IMG/VR virus record: IMGVR_UViG_3300030389_001641
Coordinates: 1-56,869 of that record
Direction: 5' to 3' (one strand)
From: a virus
Length of the DNA stretch: 56,869 nt
The translations under genes were made by a program, and so were the position numbers. Positions 21,833 through 27,612 of this stretch are shown here, in pieces; within the stretch, counting starts at the first letter, position 1, and each line of letters begins with the position of its first letter. The notes below the pieces were generated by a model. The model was not told the DNA's origin and did not search any database. It saw only the letters and a program-made list of their open reading frames with translations.

Positions 21833-22152
21833 TCCAAATACCATGTGAAATTTGTGGAAAGTTAAACGACCATCAAATATTCCAACAAAATGGTCATGTT
21901 CTTTGTAGAGATTGTAATGGTGTTTATGACAATCACGAATTAGAACATAAGATTAAAAAAGATATTGATTATCATAAGAAAATGATATCAGACAAGTTGT
22001 TAGGTCGATTGACTAGCAAGCAAATTGGTCAAGAAATTGATCGATTTGAACATGAGCTATTTCTAAGAACAAAAGATTTATTTCTATTAGAACAATCTTT
22101 TGACAATGAGGAAGTAGTTTTAAAATCCAATAAATATAAGAAAAGGAAGTAA
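21829..22152 (+). CDS. Zinc-ribbon protein with helical tail (107 aa)
   Basis: The start at 21829 (ATGA overlap) is preferred to an upstream in-frame TTG or ATG that would run through the preceding peptide gene. CEIC at residues 6-9 and CRDC at 26-29 form a zinc ribbon. The rest is charged and helical (KKDIDYHKKMISDKLLGRL, FEHELFLRTKDLFLLE). Could be a small transcription or DNA-binding modulator. Next gene follows after one base. Confidence 0.7.
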   Translation: MIQIPCEICGKLNDHQIFQQNGHVLCRDCNGVYDNHELEHKIKKDIDYHKKMISDKLLGRLTSKQIGQEIDRFEHELFLRTKDLFLLEQSFDNEEVVLKSNKYKKRK

Positions 22153-22153
22153 A

Positions 22154-22354
22154 ATGGGAAAATTTCAAAACTCATATTTGATTGAATTAGAAGATGATGC
22201 ATGGTCAATGGATCGAGATGAATTTATCCAGAAACATGGCATTTGGAATGAGGATTTTTATTTAAAAATAGAGAGGAGGAAAGACGAAGAATTGCGTTTG
22301 ATTGACGTACAACAAAGTTTATACAGATTTTTAAATGGAGGTAAAAACAAATGA
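22154..22354 (+). CDS. Early acidic protein (66 aa)
   Basis: MGKFQNSYLIELEDDAWSMD start, acidic with Trp residues (WNEDFYLKIERR), ending NGGKNK. One base after the preceding stop and overlapping the next start by four bases. Many phage early host-takeover proteins are short and acidic like this; no family recognised. Confidence 0.65.
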   Translation: MGKFQNSYLIELEDDAWSMDRDEFIQKHGIWNEDFYLKIERRKDEELRLIDVQQSLYRFLNGGKNK

Positions 22355-22743
22355 AAATCGAAACAATAAATAAACAATCAATAGATGTAATTAGAAAATA
22401 TATTGCTAATGCTTTACAACAAATTCAAAAAGATTTGGGTGTAAAAATTAACTTTGGAAATGCTAGATATGATCATGATACAGTGCGATTTCCGAATGTA
22501 GAAGTATCACTTGAAAATGCAAAATCCAAGGAAGAGAAAGATTTGGAATGGGTTTTGAAAATGTATGATCATATTGATAGCAATAAAATTGCAGATGTTG
22601 GAAATCATAAATTTTCTATTGTTGGTTATAATGTGAAAGCCAAGAAAAATAATTGGGTGGTTCATGATCATGTAACCAATAAAAAATATATAATGCCTAT
22701 GAGTACAGTTGAAAAACATTTCAGAAAGGAAGTAACACAATGA
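22351..22743 (+). CDS. Conserved phage early protein (130 aa)
   Basis: Pattern: IRKYIANALQQIQKDLGVKI, FGNARYDHDTVRFPNVEVSL, then a helix and NHKFSIVGYNVKAKKNNWVV. A helical start, NA.YD...V.F....., and a short SH3-like beta end (FSIVGYN.KAKK) recur in small phage proteins from several groups, function unknown to me. Coupled to both neighbours by ATGA overlaps. Confidence 0.65.
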   Translation: MKIETINKQSIDVIRKYIANALQQIQKDLGVKINFGNARYDHDTVRFPNVEVSLENAKSKEEKDLEWVLKMYDHIDSNKIADVGNHKFSIVGYNVKAKKNNWVVHDHVTNKKYIMPMSTVEKHFRKEVTQ

Positions 22744-23147
22744 AAAAAGGTTATTTAATTAATCCTAAAAATCAATCCATGACAGAGGTTGATGTTAAGG
22801 ACTATACAGATATTCGAAAACTTTTGAATTGTAGGGTTTTCACTAGTGCAGATTACATGCTCCATAGAGTTGGCACTAAAGATTGTCTTTATGTAGATGA
22901 CGAGGGGTTACTCTATGATGATACTGATGAAGATCGAAATTTCGGATTTGCGTTTGGAATATGTGATCCAGTTTTTGGCAAGGGTTTGATCATGGGTTTA
23001 GATTATAACAATGGTGAAACAACTGAGAGACCACATACACCCATGGAAAAATATGTAGACAGTATTTGCTATGGTTGGAGTGCCAAGAAGCCAGAACCAA
23101 AGATAGAGGTTCGATCTTTTGATAACTTTGAGGATTTAATAAAATGA
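22740..23147 (+). CDS. DUF3846-like phage protein
   Basis: 135 residues: KKGYLINPKNQSMTEVDVKD, YTDIRKLLNCRVFT, CLYVDDEGLLYDDTDED and FGKGLIMGLDYNNGET. This resembles the DUF3846 group in phages and plasmids (LI.P......V......I..LL.C..F......LYVDDEGL....). Function unknown. Acidic, overlapping the neighbours by ATGA on both sides. Confidence 0.65.
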   Translation: MKKGYLINPKNQSMTEVDVKDYTDIRKLLNCRVFTSADYMLHRVGTKDCLYVDDEGLLYDDTDEDRNFGFAFGICDPVFGKGLIMGLDYNNGETTERPHTPMEKYVDSICYGWSAKKPEPKIEVRSFDNFEDLIK

Positions 23148-23266
23148 GTGAGGATAAAAAGAAAAGTTGGTTTGATGACCATGTTATTGTTTTGGGTGAT
23201 AATGAAGAACTCAATAAAAAAATTATGGAAAAACTAAAAGAGGAGGTGGAGAAAAAAGAAGATTAA
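23144..23266 (+). CDS. 40-residue acidic/basic peptide
   Basis: ATG at 23144 overlaps the previous stop (ATGA). Reads MSEDKKKSWFDDHVIVLGDN then a charged helix (LNKKIMEKLKEEVEKKED). Ends just before a terminator-like hairpin, so it is probably the last gene of the first early message. Function unknown. Confidence 0.6.
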   Translation: MSEDKKKSWFDDHVIVLGDNEELNKKIMEKLKEEVEKKED

Positions 23267-23275
23267 TTACTATTA

Positions 23276-23301
23276 GCACTCTCATAGAAATATGGGAGTG
23301 C
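23276..23301 (+). terminator. Hairpin after the first early gene block
   Basis: GCACTCTCAT (23276-23285) pairs with ATGGGAGTGC (23292-23301), 10 bp with one T-G pair and a 6-base loop. Followed by CTTTAATAATT, a poor T-run, so attenuation or RNA protection is as likely as full termination. Confidence 0.5.
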
Positions 23302-23332
23302 CTTTAATAATTAATCAAGGAAAGGAAAAATT

Positions 23333-23473
23333 ATGATTGATAATGATATGATAATAGAGCAATTATATATTGATGCCCTTGAAGAAGTTGAAGAGGAATT
23401 CAGATTTAGTTTAGAGCAAGAAGAAAAAGAAATCTTAGCCGAGAAAATAGCAAGAGAGAGATTTGAGAGATGA
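23333..23473 (+). CDS. 46-residue acidic helical peptide
   Basis: ATG at 23333 with AAAGGAAA upstream and a TGA overlapping the next ATG. Sequence MIDNDMIIEQLYIDALEEVE continues with an Glu-rich helix (EQEEKEILAEKIARERFER). Probably a single amphipathic helix that binds a protein partner. No family. Confidence 0.6.
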   Translation: MIDNDMIIEQLYIDALEEVEEEFRFSLEQEEKEILAEKIARERFER

Positions 23474-23805
23474 AAAATTCAATAGATATTACACATTTAT
23501 ATGATATCGAAAAAGAAAATCCGATTTATATGTTAATCGATTTACAAAATGGTCAAGAAATGACGATACATAACAAAGAGTCATTAGCAGTATATCTGCA
23601 ATATTTAACACCGAGAGATAAACCATTGATTGGTTATGATGGTTGGATTTGTTTAGATCCGACCGATATTATGTCTGTTAATACTTTAGATGATGTTTTT
23701 GAAATCTGTGATATGATCAAAAGATCCGACATGATACCGAATAAACGATATCCGACCGATTTTTTAAATATGGATATGGATTTACACATAAGGAGAATTT
23801 TATGA
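23470..23805 (+). CDS. Early protein of unknown function (111 aa)
   Basis: MKNSIDITHLYDIEKENPIY start, then LIDLQNGQEMTIHNKESLAV, YLQYLTPRDKPLIGYDGWIC and several Met/Asp-rich segments. Mixed alpha/beta composition, no Cys pairs or membrane segment. ATGA overlaps on both sides place it in the middle of the small-gene operon. I do not recognise the family. Confidence 0.65.
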   Translation: MKNSIDITHLYDIEKENPIYMLIDLQNGQEMTIHNKESLAVYLQYLTPRDKPLIGYDGWICLDPTDIMSVNTLDDVFEICDMIKRSDMIPNKRYPTDFLNMDMDLHIRRIL

Positions 23806-24119
23806 AACGCAAATGTCCAAGGTGCAATGTCCAAGGTGATATGATTGATGTACATGGTCATGTACAATGTTCGATCTGTGGATCAGTTATAGATGATTGT
23901 TGCCAAGGCGAAACTGCTTGTGACATCAATCCCCTAAAAACTTACTACATTCGAGTGAGAGCAGAATACGTTGGTTATTTTCCGGTAAAAGCAAATAATC
24001 TTGAAGATGCAGAACAAGCTGCAATTCAAGAATTGTACGAAGGAATGAATGATGAGTATGATGCGATTATTGATATTGAGGAATATCAACCCGAAGAAGA
24101 TAATGCTTTATTGCCATGA
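23802..24119 (+). CDS. Zinc-ribbon protein with dsRBD-like C-terminus
   Basis: 105 residues. CPRC (4-7) and CSIC (25-28) flank DVHGHVQ, a compact zinc ribbon, followed by a third pair of cysteines (DDCCQGETAC). The second half (TYYIRVRAEYVGYFPVKANN, LEDAEQAAIQELYEGMND) looks like a small beta-alpha domain of the kind seen in DpdA- or DUF-type phage proteins with V.A.....A...A. Possibly an RNA or DNA modulator; unassigned. Confidence 0.65.
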   Translation: MKRKCPRCNVQGDMIDVHGHVQCSICGSVIDDCCQGETACDINPLKTYYIRVRAEYVGYFPVKANNLEDAEQAAIQELYEGMNDEYDAIIDIEEYQPEEDNALLP

Positions 24120-24292
24120 TTTATTTTATTGAATGTCCTCTATGTTTAGGAATTGGAAGTATCCAAGCAGAACTTCCGATTGCCGAACATAAAAATGGTC
24201 ACGATCAGACACAATTATTAATAGAGTGTCCGAAGTGTGAGGGTTCTGGTGAAATTAATGTGGAAGGAGGTAAAGGAGAAAACTACGACTAA
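24116..24292 (+). CDS. DnaJ-type zinc finger peptide (58 aa)
   Basis: ATG 24116 overlaps the previous stop (ATGA). Two CXXCXGXG motifs, CPLCLGIG (7-14) and CPKCEGSG (38-45), form the zinc-binding centre of DnaJ proteins, here without J domain. Known in other marine podoviruses as a DnaJ central domain joined to DNA polymerase (phage HMO-2011, from memory); here it is a separate peptide. May bind unfolded protein or a host replication protein. Confidence 0.75.
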   Translation: MIYFIECPLCLGIGSIQAELPIAEHKNGHDQTQLLIECPKCEGSGEINVEGGKGENYD

Positions 24293-24326
24293 TTAAATTT
24301 TAACAATAAAAAGAATGGAGGTAACA

Positions 24327-24782
24327 ATGCCTAATCATTGTACAAATGAAATATATTTTAGTTTTAAAACTGAAAAAGACAAAGATCGTTTTTTAAAAAA
24401 CGTAGGAGGTAAAGACGAGAGTGGAGAGGAAGAACCATTTACTTTCAACAAGATTATTCCATTACCAGATGGTAAATGGGATTATGATTGGTGTTGGGAA
24501 AATTGGGATACCAAATGGGATTGCTATGAACTAGATGTTGATAGTGAAATCGGAGATGGAAGAACAACAGTCTCGATTAATTTTCTTACTGCATGGGGTC
24601 CACCCACAAAAATTTTGCAAAGAATTCTTGAGGAGCCGAAGTATTCCAAAGGTTTAGAATACGTTAGATGGTTTTATCGAGATGAGGCAGATCAGTTTTG
24701 TGGATATCTTGATGATGATTGTGGTTTAGAAAATGGAGAGGTAGTGACACCCAAAAAATTTACTGGAACCTATGATGCTTAG
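24327..24782 (+). CDS. DUF1281 / Api92-like ferredoxin-fold protein
   Basis: 151 residues from ATG 24327, chosen because GGAGG sits five bases upstream; an ATG at 24315 would swallow that site. Starts MPNHCTNEIYFSF and has FNKIIPLPDGKW, WCWENWDTKWDCYELDVD and FLTAWGPPTKILQRI, all typical of DUF1281 proteins of phages and plasmids (MPNHC.N...., F..I.P.P......W....WGTKW). The fold is known to be ferredoxin-like, the function not. Overlaps the methyltransferase start by 11 bases. Confidence 0.8.
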   Translation: MPNHCTNEIYFSFKTEKDKDRFLKNVGGKDESGEEEPFTFNKIIPLPDGKWDYDWCWENWDTKWDCYELDVDSEIGDGRTTVSINFLTAWGPPTKILQRILEEPKYSKGLEYVRWFYRDEADQFCGYLDDDCGLENGEVVTPKKFTGTYDA

Positions 24783-25902
24783 ACACGTAGATTTATGTAG
24801 TGGAATCGGGGGCTTTGCCCTCGGTTTCCATTGGGCGAAATTGTCCGAACCAGTATTATTTTGCGATACCGAACCATGGTGCAGACAGATATTAAATAAA
24901 AATTTTCCAAATATACCGATCGCTACAGATGTAAAGGAGTTAGCAAATGATCCAGAAAGACTTGTTCCCGACCACGACATCCTCAGTTGTGGATACCCAT
25001 GCCAACCATTCAGTGTTGCGGGTCTTAGAAAAGGAGAGGAAGATGATCGCCACATCTGGCCGAGCATCTTTAGAATTATTACACACAAAAGACCCTCTTG
25101 GGTCGTTTGCGAAAACGTTTATGGTCACGTTGCCTTGGGTCTCGACAAAGTGTTGTTTGACATGGAAAGCCAAGGCTACGCCACAAGGACGTTTATTGTT
25201 CCAGCTTGTGCCAAAAATGCGCCCCATAGAAGAGATAGACTCTGGATCATCTGTAAAAATGTGGGCGACACCGAGAGTCGGGGGCGAGGAGAGTTTCGAG
25301 AGTCTTCAGAAAAGAAAGGGAACGAAAGTTGCCAAATCGACAGGGGGCAATCTGTTGGCTCAAGTGGAGTACGAACAAATGTGGGCGACACCGAATACAA
25401 TGGATCATCTTCCACCGAGATCAAAAGAAGCTACCAAGAAAATGCAAGAGGGTCACAGAAAAGGGAGATCGAGACCGAGCAATCTCAGAGAACAAGTGGA
25501 CGAGGAGACCATGAAGTTATGGCCGACACCGAATGCTTGGGATGGGAACAGAGGTCCGAGGTCAAAGGAGAATTTGATCGAGAAAGATCACCAGATCAAT
25601 CTGATTTCAGCAGTAAAGGATGCCGAGGATCCAGATCCAGTACATCTTTGGCCGACACCGAGGGCAAGGGATTACAAGGATGGTCACAAGATACCACCGA
25701 GTATTCAAAATGGATCGAGGAGTCATCATCTTGGAACAAAAGTTTTGGAGAAGAAACAAACATCTGGAACGTTGAACCCAACGTGGGTCGAGTGGCTCAT
25801 GGGATACCCAAAAGGGTGGACAGACTTAAAGGACTAGGCAATGCCATTGTTCCACAGTTAGCCATGCAGATTGGTTTAGCTATAAAGAGTGATTTATCAT
25901 GA
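24772..25902 (+). CDS. dcm: DNA (cytosine-5) methyltransferase
   Basis: 376 residues with all core motifs in one frame: I HVDLCSGIGGFALGF (5-19), IV GYPCQPFSVAG with catalytic Cys77, VI ENV (114-116), VIII HRRDRLWII (152-160), X GRVAHGIPKRVDRLKGLGNA near the C-terminus. It transfers methyl from AdoMet to cytosine C5. The target-recognition part (residues about 165-320) is low complexity with four DTE-containing repeats (NVGDTE, NVGDTE, MADTE, LADTE). GC content and CCGA frequency are higher than in neighbours. A second 296-codon frame overlaps most of it. ATG 24775 is an equal start choice. Probably protects phage DNA against restriction. Confidence 0.92.
   Translation: MMLRHVDLCSGIGGFALGFHWAKLSEPVLFCDTEPWCRQILNKNFPNIPIATDVKELANDPERLVPDHDILSCGYPCQPFSVAGLRKGEEDDRHIWPSIFRIITHKRPSWVVCENVYGHVALGLDKVLFDMESQGYATRTFIVPACAKNAPHRRDRLWIICKNVGDTESRGRGEFRESSEKKGNESCQIDRGQSVGSSGVRTNVGDTEYNGSSSTEIKRSYQENARGSQKREIETEQSQRTSGRGDHEVMADTECLGWEQRSEVKGEFDRERSPDQSDFSSKGCRGSRSSTSLADTEGKGLQGWSQDTTEYSKWIEESSSWNKSFGEETNIWNVEPNVGRVAHGIPKRVDRLKGLGNAIVPQLAMQIGLAIKSDLS
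24947..25837 (+). CDS. Nested +1-frame gene inside the methyltransferase
   Basis: 296 codons open in the +1 frame. Its ATG has AAGGAG (24934-24939) seven bases upstream. Sequence: MIQKDLFPTTTSSVVDTHAN, TSGRASLELLHTKDPLGSFA, CCLTWKAKATPQGRLLFQLV, four WxTP units (MWATPR, MWATPN, LWPTPN, LWPTPR) and an end LNPTWVEWLMGYPKGWTDL. Trp-rich, ordered-looking text of this kind is not what a random shadow frame gives. From memory, free-standing phage ORFs with LWPTPT.. and WVEWLMGFP..WT occur widely near Dcm genes. Function unknown; could modulate the methyltransferase or be an independent early protein. Confidence 0.6.
   Translation: MIQKDLFPTTTSSVVDTHANHSVLRVLEKERKMIATSGRASLELLHTKDPLGSFAKTFMVTLPWVSTKCCLTWKAKATPQGRLLFQLVPKMRPIEEIDSGSSVKMWATPRVGGEESFESLQKRKGTKVAKSTGGNLLAQVEYEQMWATPNTMDHLPPRSKEATKKMQEGHRKGRSRPSNLREQVDEETMKLWPTPNAWDGNRGPRSKENLIEKDHQINLISAVKDAEDPDPVHLWPTPRARDYKDGHKIPPSIQNGSRSHHLGTKVLEKKQTSGTLNPTWVEWLMGYPKGWTDLKD
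25262..25661 (+). repeat. Four copies of TGG(G/C)CGACACCGA
   Basis: 13-base motif at 25262, 25382, 25520 and 25649, spaced 120, 138 and 129 bases (all multiples of three). In the methyltransferase frame it encodes (V/M/L)(G/A)DTE; in the nested frame W(A/P)TP. The conserved spacing class keeps both frames in register. Confidence 0.8.
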
Positions 25903-26558
25903 AAATAAATATAGACTATTCAGATTTGTTTTTGGCGGGAGTTTATTTTCTTATTAACAAGGGTAAGGTTGTTTACGTTGGTGAGTCTGGAAAAATAATT
26001 AACAGAATTCAAAATCATCATAAAGATACGGGTAACCCCAAAGTTTTTGACGATTTAAAAGTTATATCAACAAAGACTTTTTATTGGCTAAATGATTATT
26101 GGTTTAGACTATATTTTGAAAGAAGGTGCATTTATTTTTTTAAACCAAAGTATAATAAACAAGAGTATGCGTTAAAGTCACCAATCTCATTGAATAATTT
26201 TTTAATGAGAAGACATTTGTGGAATCAAAATCCACAATTTGTGAATGTTGTCTCTAATTATTGTGGAACAGAAAAATTCAATTCAAGTAAAAAACATACT
26301 ACATTTATGCAAAAATGGTTACATCACCGAAGTAAAAATGGAAAACTAACAAAGATATGCAACTATGAGGGAGATGTATATGAGTGCAAAGGCTATGACC
26401 AATTTTTCAGAACACTCGACCTAACAAAAAAGATTTACATAGATGGTGGCAGTGCTTTCCATTCACTTGTTGATGTTACTTTGACTAAAGATAAAATAAA
26501 AAAAATGAATCTAAATCAAAAGATGTTTAGGCCATTAACAAAAAGAATGCACAATTAA
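25899..26558 (+). CDS. GIY-YIG endonuclease
   Basis: 219 residues. N-terminal catalytic module: GVYFLINKGKVVYVGESGKI (GIY-YIG variant GVY...VYVG), NRIQNHHKD with the conserved Arg, and YFERRCIYFFKPKYNKQ containing the Glu/Asn positions. The C-terminal half (NYEGDVYECKGYDQFF) looks like a separate recognition domain. Overlaps the methyltransferase stop (ATGA). May be a homing-type nuclease beside the modification gene or a host-DNA degrading enzyme. Confidence 0.8.
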   Translation: MKINIDYSDLFLAGVYFLINKGKVVYVGESGKIINRIQNHHKDTGNPKVFDDLKVISTKTFYWLNDYWFRLYFERRCIYFFKPKYNKQEYALKSPISLNNFLMRRHLWNQNPQFVNVVSNYCGTEKFNSSKKHTTFMQKWLHHRSKNGKLTKICNYEGDVYECKGYDQFFRTLDLTKKIYIDGGSAFHSLVDVTLTKDKIKKMNLNQKMFRPLTKRMHN

Positions 26559-26559
26559 A

Positions 26560-26976
26560 ATGAACGAGGTTGAGACTGGTAAATTAGGCGAGCATATTTG
26601 TTGTGTTCGCCTAATAAAGTTAGGCTTTGGAGCAGAGATAGTAAATCTTAACAAGACAGATGTTATTGTAGACATACGAGGAAAGTTTTTAAGATTACAA
26701 GTTAAATCAAGTTCTTTGAGACCAGATAGCAATAGACAGATGAGATTGTCTTATCATTTCGCAGTTTCCTATTCTGGTAAAAAGAAACCATTAAATAAGA
26801 GTCATTGTGATATTTTAGCTTTTGTTTCTATACCAAAAGAAAAAGTTTACTTTATGCACATAGATTTTATTGGTGGTGCTTGTTCCAAAAGAATACATGA
26901 AAAATATTTTGAAGAAGAAGATTTAGAACAAAGGACATTTATCAAATGTCTAAAACATATGGGAGTTATTAAATAA
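26560..26976 (+). CDS. PD-(D/E)XK nuclease-like protein
   Basis: 138 residues: TGKLGEHICCVRLIKLGFGA (G.GE...), then NKTDVIVDIRGKFLRLQVKS with Asp and Q-x-K, and CDILAFVSIPKEKVYFM. This is the arrangement of small archaeal-type resolvases and the PDDEXK_5 nucleases found with introns and restriction genes. It follows the GIY-YIG gene after one base. Target unknown; probably acts with the methyltransferase as a restriction-like or recombination unit. Confidence 0.75.
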   Translation: MNEVETGKLGEHICCVRLIKLGFGAEIVNLNKTDVIVDIRGKFLRLQVKSSSLRPDSNRQMRLSYHFAVSYSGKKKPLNKSHCDILAFVSIPKEKVYFMHIDFIGGACSKRIHEKYFEEEDLEQRTFIKCLKHMGVIK

Positions 26977-27170
26977 TGTGGAAAGCTATGGCTTTGGTTT
27001 GTATGATTGAAAATGGAGAAACAAAATGTCCAACAGAATTATTCGATACAGAATTTGAAAGTAAGAATGAATGTGAGGTTTGGCTCACTCGAAAGAGGTT
27101 TTATGGTATGCCAAGAAATAAAAAGATTGTTTTAGATGATTGTTATTTTTCCTCTAATTCATCAAAGTAA
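26976..27170 (+). CDS. Small Cys-containing protein (64 aa)
   Basis: TAATG junction with the nuclease above. MWKAMALVCMIENGETKCPT, FESKNECEVWLTRKRF and VLDDCYFSSNSSK; four Cys without a classical zinc spacing and a mildly hydrophobic start. The pattern (C.......C......F.....C.......C) is like the short secreted or disulphide proteins often found in phages. Its last 28 bases overlap the convergent minus-strand gene. Confidence 0.55.
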   Translation: MWKAMALVCMIENGETKCPTELFDTEFESKNECEVWLTRKRFYGMPRNKKIVLDDCYFSSNSSK

Positions 27171-27394
27171 GCATCAACAACAATAGAACTTATGATGGTT
27201 GCCATATCAACTTTGCTTTTTGCAGCTTGGACACATAACCACTCTACAACTTCGGATGTTAGTTGAGCGTTAACTCTGCCTTGAGGAACGCCCCTAGAAC
27301 GCCAATTTGCTATGAGCTTTTCTCTTTCTTCACATTTATCACAACGTCCAGAAGTTTTATTGATAGGTCCTTGACAATCTATACATATACTCAT
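27143..27394 (-). CDS. Zinc / ribbon-helix-helix-like protein of the SNF2 cassette
   Basis: 83 residues. CIDC (4-7) and CDKC (18-21) form a zinc ribbon, followed by WRSRGVPQGRVNAQLTSEVV and a helical end resembling a ribbon-helix-helix DNA-binding fold (VNAQLTSEVVEWLCVQAAKS). Last gene of a three-gene leftward cassette; ATGA overlap with the 73-residue gene. May autoregulate the cassette. Function inferred. Confidence 0.65.
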   Translation of the reverse strand: MSICIDCQGPINKTSGRCDKCEEREKLIANWRSRGVPQGRVNAQLTSEVVEWLCVQAAKSKVDMATIISSIVVDAYFDELEEK

Positions 27395-27612
27395 GATTTT
27401 TTCCTTTTTGGAAATGGAATGATATTGTCTAAATTATTTTGTTTTGCCATGGATGTAATGAACTTTTGTGTTATTTCATCACTCAATCCGGTAAAATATT
27501 TAAATCTTTTTTTTGTTTCTTTATAAGTAAGATTATTCTTTTTAAATTCAATTAAAACTTGAATCGCAGCTACAACCAAAGGATCTACTGTTTCTGTTTC
27601 ATCACTAGCCAT
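27391..27612 (-). CDS. Helical small protein of the SNF2 cassette
   Basis: 73 residues: acidic start (MASDETETVDPLVVAAIQVL), helix-loop-helix middle (TYKETKKRFKYFTGLSDEIT) and basic end (PFPKRKKS). Overlaps the helicase stop by 28 bases and the next start by four, so it is translated with the helicase. Perhaps a partner or specificity subunit. No family recognised. Confidence 0.65.
   Translation of the reverse strand: MASDETETVDPLVVAAIQVLIEFKKNNLTYKETKKRFKYFTGLSDEITQKFITSMAKQNNLDNIIPFPKRKKS

Noticed and set aside
24772-25902. Frameshift in the methyltransferase as the cause of the second long frame
   Set aside because: All motifs I to X are present in the single 24772-25902 frame, so there is no break; the +1 frame has its own start and end.
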